Assembly: GCA_964489835.1 (NCBI GenBank)
Contig: CAZBBC010000025.1
Location: forward strand, 1-41,288
Length of the DNA: 41,288 nucleotides
Direction: 5' to 3'
Origin: CAZBBC01 sp964489835
GTDB lineage: Bacteria > Calditrichota > Calditrichia > JAJRVZ01
The notes beneath the pieces are model-generated. The model saw nothing but the letters and a program-made list of their open reading frames with translations, searched no databases and was not told where the DNA came from. A program made the translations under genes and the position numbers. How positions within the stretch are numbered: position 1 is the first letter of the stretch; the number at the start of each line of letters is the position of its first letter. Below are positions 17,512-24,148 of the stretch, in pieces.

Positions 17512-18425
17512 TAGGATTTTTTAAAAGTTTGAATTCTCTCATCTGTTACTGAGGATTTATTAGTTTGTTGTTCGATACTGGTAGAGCTCTGTTTAACAAT
17601 AAAATCTCCTTTAATAGCGCCCACCCGTTCAGCAATTAAATCACATTTACTGACGAATAAAAAATAAATATTTCCGGGGACATCAATTAATCCTTCCAAA
17701 TTACCTTGTCCTTTAGAGATAATGACGTCAGCCTTGTTAAAAATCTGCTTGAATTCATCGGATGTTGATTCCCAGATTGCACCGGGTGCATTATCTCCGG
17801 TAGTTATAATCTTTGCTATTTTATCCATCCCAACCTTTACGGCGTCATCAATGGTAATATCATTAATTACCGGGCCGCTGCGGACTGCGAAATATGTGTT
17901 AGTTACTTTAATAGTTTCAATAAAGAGTTTATCTAATACTATTTCACCACAATTATCTCCGATATATAAGAGACTTTTAACCGACCTTAAATCTTCCTTT
18001 AATTTTTGCGAATCATCTATGGCTATTTGAGCATTTACTACACGATTTATAGTTTCCATTACCTCGAATTGATGTTGCGACCCAAAATCAATTACATTCC
18101 CGGCGATGGCAAGCCGCATTGCGGTATCAAAAGGATCTTCAGCGGCAATTACCATCTTTTCGAAATCTGAATACACATCAAGAATCATACGGTTATATTT
18201 GTTCTTGATCTCGCGATATGGATCCGGATTATTTAATTCTTGCCGAATCATCCGGTGTATTTCTCGTCCTAAAACAGGCGGGGATTGCTGATAATCAGCT
18301 TCGGATAAAAATGCTAAAAGATGGCGCATTGCCGGTTCTCTGGCATTTTCAGGAATAACTCCCGTTTTTAATAGCTTTAGAAAATTACTCACACTGCACG
18401 GAATGCAATCTAATGAAATGTTCAT
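17511..18425 (-). CDS. DUF89/ARMT1-like metal-dependent phosphatase
   Basis: A 304-residue protein of the DUF89 (ARMT1-like, damage-control phosphatase) family. These metal-dependent phosphatases hydrolyse phosphate esters of damaged or side-reaction metabolites such as sugar phosphates. The family signature LDCIPC opens the protein (C7, C10). LLYIGDNCGEIVLD (153-165) contains the metal-binding D157 and N158, GPVINDIT (184-191) the second acidic cluster, and ADVIISKGQGNLEGL (232-246) the final active-site strand and loop. Length is normal for the prokaryotic branch. Start at 18425 follows AGGAGAAT, and the ATG overlaps the stop of an upstream decayed frame. It is the central intact gene of a transcript that once included DUF134 upstream; a 39-codon ORF is coupled downstream. 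Confidence 0.85.
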   Translation of the reverse strand: MNISLDCIPCSVSNFLKLLKTGVIPENAREPAMRHLLAFLSEADYQQSPPVLGREIHRMIRQELNNPDPYREIKNKYNRMILDVYSDFEKMVIAAEDPFDTAMRLAIAGNVIDFGSQHQFEVMETINRVVNAQIAIDDSQKLKEDLRSVKSLLYIGDNCGEIVLDKLFIETIKVTNTYFAVRSGPVINDITIDDAVKVGMDKIAKIITTGDNAPGAIWESTSDEFKQIFNKADVIISKGQGNLEGLIDVPGNIYFLFVSKCDLIAERVGAIKGDFIVKQSSTSIEQQTNKSSVTDERIQTFKKS

Positions 18426-18511
18426 ATTCTCCTGATGATTGGTATAAAGGTTTGACGCATTTTTTGAATTGCTTCCAAGTGCATACTTATCAGCCCCTCA
18501 CTGAGTGGTGT

Positions 18512-18671
18512 CTCCAAATGCTCCATACCCTAATAATCTGCCAGACGTAAATCTTCGTATTCGTCAATAATTATATTCAGCGTTTTTAACATTTTTCTGG
18601 GAATGCCGCTGGGCTTAAAGCTTTTAAAATTTGGTGGTTGAAATACGTCGTTTGCGATACGGTCCTCTCAT
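18512..18671 (-). pseudogene. DUF134-family (putative DNA-binding) pseudogene
   Basis: ATG at 18671 starts MRGPYRKRRIS, the classic opening of DUF134 proteins, and after a frameshift the sequence resumes PPNFKSFKPSGIPRKMLKT, then IIIDEYEDLRLADY, a stop codon (18530-18532), and GMEHLE. The helix-turn-helix half that normally follows (AAxxMGISRxTFxR) is absent; the frame runs on as unrelated residues to the DUF89 start. DUF134 proteins are predicted regulators often found beside NifB/NifX-type genes. This copy is broken at three points and cannot work. Confidence 0.8.
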
Positions 18672-18685
18672 ACATTCACCATATT

Positions 18686-18734
18686 ATGAACATAAGTTCA
18701 TTTCCTGGTTTTAATATAATGCACATAAGTTCAT
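18686..18734. promoter_or_regulatory. Two 16-bp operator-like sites, ATGAAC-ATAA-GTTCAT, 33 bp apart
   Basis: Site 1 (18686-18701) has perfect 6-bp inverted arms; site 2 (18719-18734) differs by one base (ATGCAC-ATAA-GTTCAT). Spacing of 33 bp is about three helical turns. They lie directly upstream of the DUF134 remnant, between it and a rightward gene fragment, where a promoter region would be. Likely the operator pair of the DUF134 regulator or another dimeric repressor. Confidence 0.55.
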
Positions 18735-18761
18735 AATGCAAATTGCTTTTTAGCCCAAATT

Positions 18762-18905
18762 ATTTATACCCCTCCCGGTGGGACCGCGGACAGTATTCCG
18801 GTGCAAATTGTCAAAGGACAAGGTGCTCATTATGTGTTCACCGTCAATGTGACCAAATGTCCTAGTAATTTTGAGAATCTTATTAAGATAACAGGAGAAA
18901 TATAA
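18762..18905 (+). pseudogene. C-terminal fragment of an unrecognised protein
   Basis: An open frame without a start codon reads YTPPGGTADSIPVQIVKGQG, then AHYVFTVNVTKCPSNFENLI, and ends KITGEI-stop directly against the ATG at 18906 (TAAATG). The composition is clearly protein-like and the join looks like a former gene-gene junction. I do not recognise the family. The missing 5' part would have extended over the present operator region, so a deletion probably removed it. Confidence 0.45.
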
Positions 18906-19523
18906 ATGTTGCCATTAAAAAATCAATTTATATTTGCACCCATTAAAACTGGATATAGTAATGGAAGTGGTGTCGTAACCGATAGACATCTTGCTTTTTA
19001 TAAAAGAAGGTCTCAGTATTTAGGAGCGATTATTCCTGAACCCTTTTTTCTCGATAAAGGTTTGAGGGAATTGCCAACACAGATGGGAATCGATGATGAT
19101 AAAAAAATGGAGGGTTTGAAGAAATTAGTTGATACAATTCACCAATCGGACACCAAAGCCATTGCCCATCTCAACCATCCGGGAAGAATGGCAAATCCTA
19201 AAATTCAAGGGAATTATTTTTTTTCCTCAACGGATAGGCCTTGCGAAAACGGAGGGGCAACGCCTAAACGAATGGAAAGAAAAGACATAAAAAATGCTGT
19301 GGATTTGTATGTAAAAGCTGCTACGAGAGCAAAAAAGGCGGGCTTCGATATTGTAGAATTGCAATTCGGACATGGCTATCTGCTGTCACAGTTTTTGTCT
19401 CCTTTTGTTAATGATAGATCCGATGAATTTGGTGGAAGTTTTGAAAATAGAATAAAGTTTCCTTTGGAAATTTTTCAATCTCTCTTAAATTATTTATTTC
19501 GTTGCTATAATAAATATAGATAG
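18906..19523 (+). pseudogene. NADH:flavin oxidoreductase (Old Yellow Enzyme family), C-terminally truncated
   Basis: 205 residues match the N-terminal half of an OYE-type FMN TIM barrel (normal length about 340-370 or longer): FAPIKTGYSNGSG at the FMN-binding start, AHLNHPGR (about 87-94), TPKRMERKDI and the strongly conserved FDIVELQFGHGYLLSQFLSP (about 147-166) with NDRSDEFGGSFENR. Immediately after FPLEIFQSL the frame becomes unrelated and stops. The C-terminal half with the FMN phosphate-binding loop cannot be found in the next 270 bases. Start at 18906 has AGGAG upstream. Such enzymes reduce enones or 2,4-dienoyl-CoA, but this copy should not fold completely. Confidence 0.8.
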
Positions 19524-19791
19524 AAATGTTACTATTTTTGATTGAATTGAATTTGCGATTGTGCTTTTTACAACTTTCTAATGGCAATAGTAAATCAATC
19601 ACATTATATTGGTTCCTGTCATTGTATGGGAGATATTGCCCGGGACTTAATTTAAAAAAATTTGGTACTTATTACATCGAGCTGGGTGTAGGAAAGCAGA
19701 TATCTTTAGAAGAATTGAAAGTAGAAGATAATAATTACAAAGACAGGCCGAAGAATAGAATCTTAATAATTGATGAAAGGAGAAGTTATCA
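19524..19791 (+). other. Degenerate coding-like DNA after the OYE remnant
   Basis: Frames are open in short pieces, including a run ending with ILIIDERRSYQ just before the next gene. No family is recognisable. AGGAG at 19779-19783 is the ribosome binding site of the PLP enzyme. Confidence 0.3.
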
Positions 19792-20988
19792 ATGATGGAT
19801 ACAGAAATGAAACGCTTGCATAAATCGACGAAAGCGATCCATGCCGGCAATTTAAAGAAACCAATATTCGGTGAAGTATCTGTGCCAATTTTTCAGACAT
19901 CGACATTTTCATTCCCCACTGCCGAAGAAGGCGCTGCCCGGTTTTCAGGAGAAAAACCCGGGTATATTTATACCCGCATGGGTAATCCCACATTAAATGC
20001 GTTGGAAGAAAATCTTACTATACTGGAAGATGGATTTGCCGGGGTGACTACGGCCACGGGAATGGCCGCGATTTGTACTGTTTTTTTAGCTTTTCTTGAA
20101 AAAAACAGTCACATCATTTGCACATCGGCTGTCTATGGCCCGGTCCGGGTGGCGCTTGAGAAAGAATTTTCCCGATTTGGTGTTGAATCTACTTTCATTG
20201 ATACTGCGGAGAATAGCCGTATTAAGGAAGCACTTAAACCCAATACACGTCTCATTCACATTGAAACGCCGGCAAACCCAACGATGCAGATCACCGATAT
20301 TCAATTCGCTGCTAATATTGCTCACGAACACGGGGCGATCTTGGTTGTCGATAATACATTTGCCAGCCCCTATTTACAGAGACCATTTAAACATGGTGCG
20401 GACATTGTGGTTCATAGTCTGACAAAATTTATCAATGGTCATAGCGATGTGGTTGGTGGTGCCATTATCACTAAAGATGATAAATTGTATAAAAGAATTA
20501 GAAGTGCTTTAAACTTATTTGGCGGTACCATGGATCCGCATCAGGCATGGCTGGTTTTACGTGGTGTACGAACGCTCTCCCTGCGGGTGGAGAAGAGCCA
20601 GGAAAATGCAGCAAAAGTAGCAAATTTTCTTAAAGGCCATAAGAATGTTACATGGGTAAACTATCCCGGTCTGCCGGAACATCCGCAATATGCAATTGCC
20701 AAAAAACAAATGGATGGTTTTGGTGCCATGATCTCCTTTGGAGTAAAAAATGGACTCAATGGTGGCAAGACGGTTATGAATAATATGCATTTATTTACGC
20801 TGGCTGTTTCTCTCGGGGGTGTCGAATCTTTAATTGAGCATCCTGCTTCTATGACACATGCATCAGTACCTCAACATGAGCGGGATGCAGCAGGCATATC
20901 GGATGAATTGATCAGGATATCTGTTGGATGTGAAAAATATGAAGATCTTCGTGATGATCTGAACCAGGCGTTGAATAAAATCTCGTAA
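19792..20988 (+). CDS. Cys/Met metabolism PLP-dependent enzyme (cystathionine/methionine gamma-lyase or synthase type)
   Basis: A 398-residue fold-type I PLP enzyme of the Cys/Met metabolism family, which breaks or forms C-S bonds in homocysteine, cystathionine or methionine. Visible: YIYTRMGNPT (58-67; Tyr and Arg contact PLP phosphate across the dimer), ATGMAAI (88-94), VVDNTFASP (185-193; D187 pairs with the pyridine nitrogen), and HSLTKFINGHSDVVGG (208-223) with K212 as the Schiff-base lysine. The tyrosine Y115 in SAVYGPVR is kept, but the Cys two residues on that marks classical methionine gamma-lyases is a proline, so gamma-lyase/synthase activity on cystathionine is at least as likely. 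AGGAG precedes the ATG. Length is normal, and it is intact among decayed neighbours. Confidence 0.92.
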   Translation: MMDTEMKRLHKSTKAIHAGNLKKPIFGEVSVPIFQTSTFSFPTAEEGAARFSGEKPGYIYTRMGNPTLNALEENLTILEDGFAGVTTATGMAAICTVFLAFLEKNSHIICTSAVYGPVRVALEKEFSRFGVESTFIDTAENSRIKEALKPNTRLIHIETPANPTMQITDIQFAANIAHEHGAILVVDNTFASPYLQRPFKHGADIVVHSLTKFINGHSDVVGGAIITKDDKLYKRIRSALNLFGGTMDPHQAWLVLRGVRTLSLRVEKSQENAAKVANFLKGHKNVTWVNYPGLPEHPQYAIAKKQMDGFGAMISFGVKNGLNGGKTVMNNMHLFTLAVSLGGVESLIEHPASMTHASVPQHERDAAGISDELIRISVGCEKYEDLRDDLNQALNKIS

Positions 20989-21102
20989 ATCCGTCTCCGG
21001 CTATTTTTTGGTAGCGCATAGGAAGGGATTATTTAAAGCAGTAGTGGAATGAAATCCAACAATCAATAATTAAAAAGGGAGACCAGACATTTATTCTTAG
21101 GG

Positions 21103-21642
21103 ATGAAAACGGTTACCCCTATGGGTGCATTGCAAGAGTTGATCTACCGTTTTTCTTTTCTTAAAAAAATCAAACATAGAAAGATTCCTTTTATTGTGGC
21201 CAACTCAATCAGGGTCTCTCTTTTTATAATGATGCTCTTATTTTTGTTCGGGGGTATCGGAAGGCGCAGGGGAGTTGTTCTTTATCATTATTTTAATCCA
21301 TTTAATCTTTTTGATCTGAATTTGGCCAGTTTTAGCATTTTTTTAACAGTTATCATTGTTTTAGCTGGTTCATTCATCATCTATCGTCCCTTCTGCCAGA
21401 TCGTCTGTCCCTTTGGGTTGGTTTCATGGCTAGTGGAAAGGTTTAGTCTGTTTAAAGTGGTAATTGATAAAGAAAAATGTACTCAGGGAGGAATTTGTTT
21501 AGTGGCGTGTCCCCTAGATGCCATAAAAGGACGACTTGCCGAAAAAAAAATGCCGGCAGACTGTTTTAGCTGTGCACGCTGTCTGAATGTTTGTCCGGTT
21601 GACGCTATCCAATATATTTCTGTCTTTAAAACCGGCTTATAA
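21103..21642 (+). pseudogene. NapH-like polyferredoxin membrane protein, probably decayed
   Basis: 179 residues: two TM segments (SLFIMMLLFLFGG; FSIFLTVIIVLAG), RPFCQIVCPFG (the CxxxCP membrane-proximal motif of NapH/NosR/RdxA-type proteins), and two ferredoxin-like motifs. The second, CFSCARCLNVCP, is intact (CxxCxxCxxxCP). The first, CTQGGICLVACP, has Gly in place of the second cysteine, so one [4Fe-4S] cluster lacks a ligand. The N-terminus starts at PMGALQEL, where relatives have a preceding membrane part and a first CxxxCP motif, so it is truncated. ATG at 21103 has only an abutting AGGG. It probably no longer works as an electron carrier, though a shortened functional protein cannot be excluded. 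Confidence 0.6.
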
Positions 21643-22089
21643 GGGGGTGTATCCAGTGCCCCATGCACAGTGTTACCTGGCAACAGTTGAGTTTTATGCT
21701 ACACTATTATTAATTTATCATTGAAAAGTTTAGTTTGTTTTGCTCGCGTATTATGATTCATGGCGCAATTAATTCAAAAGATACGATTCATCATTTTCAG
21801 TCGACCTGATTCTGGAATGATGATTATTAATATTTTAATAAAAATTCAGGAGAAAAAAATATATTATGGAAATAAGTGCTGAACAAAAAGAGCGCCTGAA
21901 ACAAGAGAATGAAAAAAGCTCCTCAATAAAACATCATATCATTTAGTTTGAACATATTCTACGGTTGTGATCTATAATTATCACTTCTACCGGCGTGACC
22001 TTTTTTTATGGGGAAACTTAAATAGTCAGCATGTGACAGATCTAAAATTTGTGAATTTTTCAGGTTTATTAATTATATTCTCTTTAATT
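21643..22089. other. Non-coding stretch with one possible 26-codon ORF
   Basis: Mostly featureless AT-rich DNA. A 26-codon frame at 21866-21946 (MEISAEQKERLKQENEKSSS...) begins after AGGAG, 13 nt upstream, and may be the start of a lost gene. I see no terminator or recognisable repeat. Confidence 0.3.
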
Positions 22090-22773
22090 ATGAAACGCTC
22101 TGAGATTAATCGTATTATTGACCAGGCGATTGAGTTTTTTAAGCAGATGAATTTTGCCCTTCCGCCGTTTGCCTATTTTTCTATTTCCAATTGGAAAGAA
22201 GTAATAGAGGAAGCGCAGGAAATACTCGATCTTGGATTAGGGTGGGATATAACTGATTTTGGCCTGGGTGAATTTGAAAAAAACGGTCTTCTACTGTTTA
22301 CAATCCGCAACGGACAATATGGCAGTGAGCGGTACCCGAAACCCTACGCAGAAAAAATAATGATCGTCAGGGAAGGGCAGATAACTCCTTTACATTTCCA
22401 CTGGAATAAAATGGAAGATATCATTAATCGTGGCGGTGGTGATCTCGTATTCGAACTTTATAATTCCAAGCCAGATGAAGAACTCACTAAGACGCCGGTG
22501 CAGATTTCTATTGATGGCATTAAAAGGATGGTTGGTCCTGGTGAACCGCTCGTTCTCCAGCCGGGGCAGAGTCTGCTGCTTCCTCCCTATTTATATCATA
22601 AATTTTATGGGAAGAATGGGCCGGTGCTGGTGGGAGAAGTATCAATGGTCAATGATGATGCCAAGGATAATAGATTCTATGACCCGGTTGGACGTTTTCC
22701 GGATATAGAAGAAGATATCCAACCCAAATATTTACTCTGTACCGATTATAAAAAATTCATCAGTACAAATTAA
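22090..22773 (+). CDS. D-lyxose isomerase-type cupin (D-lyxose ketol-isomerase)
   Basis: A 227-residue cupin enzyme that interconverts D-lyxose with D-xylulose and often D-mannose with D-fructose. The metal-binding residues are in place: H102 and H104 in LHFHWNKMED, E109 in the same motif, and H170 in LYHKF; K107 between them is also conserved in the family. The protein is full length from MKRSEINRI. The frame extends upstream to 21967, but those residues look non-protein-like and no better binding site is seen there, so I use 22090; the binding site is weak in either case. The PfkB kinase gene follows on the same strand after a 157-nt spacer, consistent with a pathway from lyxose or mannose to a phosphorylated ketose. 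Confidence 0.85.
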   Translation: MKRSEINRIIDQAIEFFKQMNFALPPFAYFSISNWKEVIEEAQEILDLGLGWDITDFGLGEFEKNGLLLFTIRNGQYGSERYPKPYAEKIMIVREGQITPLHFHWNKMEDIINRGGGDLVFELYNSKPDEELTKTPVQISIDGIKRMVGPGEPLVLQPGQSLLLPPYLYHKFYGKNGPVLVGEVSMVNDDAKDNRFYDPVGRFPDIEEDIQPKYLLCTDYKKFISTN

Positions 22774-22793
22774 TTCGTGTCCGCCATGTTGTA

Positions 22794-22812
22794 TATCCCG
22801 TTTCACGGGATA
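22794..22812. repeat. Hairpin TATCCCGT-TTC-ACGGGATA between isomerase and kinase genes
   Basis: A perfect 8-bp stem with a 3-nt loop, 20 nt after the isomerase stop. There is no T-run after it, so an RNA-stability element or an attenuating hairpin is more likely than an intrinsic terminator. GC-rich repeat-like sequence (GGGCGGGCAGGCTGCCTG) follows. Confidence 0.45.
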
Positions 22813-22930
22813 CGCGGATTCCTGCCAAAGGGCGGGCAGGCTGCCTGTGGTGGATAATTTGTAGACTTGTTTCTGTCGCAGCGCTGTAATAAGATATTTT
22901 AATAAGTCATTTTAAATATGTCTGGATTTA

Positions 22931-24148
22931 ATGATGTCAAAGATTTATGATATTATGGTTGCCGGTCATGTCTGTCTTGACCTGATACCTGAATTTCTCA
23001 ATAAACAACAAAAGCCAGTACAGGAAATCCTGCGACCGGGTACATTGGTTAATATGGGCGAATGTGCCATAAGTACCGGAGGTCCGGTCTCTAACACCGC
23101 TATCGGATTGCAGATTCTTGGACACCAGGTTTGTTTCTGTGCCAGTATCGGGGATGATCAGTTTGGAAAGGTGACATTTGATCTTCTGCAGAAACGGGGA
23201 AATACAGAAGGTATTAAAATAGCCGCCGGAAGGAAGAGCTCTTACACCATTGCCCTGGCTCCTCCTGACATTGATCGAATTTTTTTGCACTATACCGGTC
23301 CAAATAATGAATTTTCAGCAAATGATCTCAACCCTGCACTGATCGCCCAATGCCGGCATTTTCATTTTGGCTATCCACCACTCATGCGCACTGGTTATGA
23401 ACATGAGGGGGCAGAGTTGAAGCGGATTTTCCAGGTGGCAAAAAAGGCGGGAGCGATCACTTCCTGTGATATGGCTCTGCCCGATCCTCAATCCGATGCC
23501 GGCCGGGCTCCCTGGAAGAAAATTCTGGAAAATATTCTTCCTTATGTCGACATCTATTTACCATCCTTAGAAGAAACTTTTTATATGCTCGAACCTGAAT
23601 CCTGCTTAACAATGAAAAAAGCGCACCCGGACAGTGATCTTCTCTCTCTTTTAGACACCGAGGATTATACCCGACTGTCTGATAAGTTAATACATATGGG
23701 TGCGAAAATGGTAGCCTTAAAAGCGGGGGAAAAAGGCTTTTATTTTCGAACCGCTGATTTGCGATCCCTGGAAACTTTTGGTGACGAACAGACGATTGAT
23801 ATTAACCATTGGTCGAACCGGGAACTTTTTTGCCCAGCCTTTATTGCACCATCTATAGCCAGTGCGACGGGTTCCGGTGATTCATCGATAGCAGGCTTTT
23901 TTTCTGCATTTATTAAAAAATATCCTTTAGAAACCTGTTTAAAATATGCCTGTCTGGTGGGCTGGGAAAATGTACAGGTATTGGATGCGATCAGCGGTAT
24001 TAAAAGTTGGGAAGAAACCCAAAAGATCTTCACGCAGGGAGTACCCATTCATGACATTAAGTGGAAATCAAATGAGTGGTTATGGAATCAGCAGCACCAA
24101 ATCTGGGCCGGACCAAAGGATCCTTTAGGAGTGATTGATTTGGGTTAA
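22931..24148 (+). CDS. PfkB/ribokinase-family carbohydrate kinase
   Basis: A 405-residue sugar or nucleoside kinase. The N-terminal strand DIMVAGHVCLDLIPEF (about 7-22), the glycine-rich STGGPVSNTAIGLQILG (about 49-65; PfkB signature 1 region), SIGDDQFG (about 73-80) and the C-terminal anion-hole and catalytic motif SATGSGDSSIAGF (about 314-326; usual consensus GAGD) are clear, with D320 the presumed catalytic base. At 405 residues it is longer than ribokinases (about 310); the extra length includes an insertion around 210-245 and a C-terminal tail. With the isomerase upstream, a ketose (xylulose, fructose) or its phosphate is a reasonable substrate guess. Its stop overlaps the hybrid kinase stop on the other strand by 3 bp. 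Confidence 0.85.
   Translation: MMSKIYDIMVAGHVCLDLIPEFLNKQQKPVQEILRPGTLVNMGECAISTGGPVSNTAIGLQILGHQVCFCASIGDDQFGKVTFDLLQKRGNTEGIKIAAGRKSSYTIALAPPDIDRIFLHYTGPNNEFSANDLNPALIAQCRHFHFGYPPLMRTGYEHEGAELKRIFQVAKKAGAITSCDMALPDPQSDAGRAPWKKILENILPYVDIYLPSLEETFYMLEPESCLTMKKAHPDSDLLSLLDTEDYTRLSDKLIHMGAKMVALKAGEKGFYFRTADLRSLETFGDEQTIDINHWSNRELFCPAFIAPSIASATGSGDSSIAGFFSAFIKKYPLETCLKYACLVGWENVQVLDAISGIKSWEETQKIFTQGVPIHDIKWKSNEWLWNQQHQIWAGPKDPLGVIDLG

Noticed and set aside
22794..22812. Intrinsic terminator after the lyxose isomerase gene
   Set aside because: The stem is good but no T-run follows; listed only as a hairpin.
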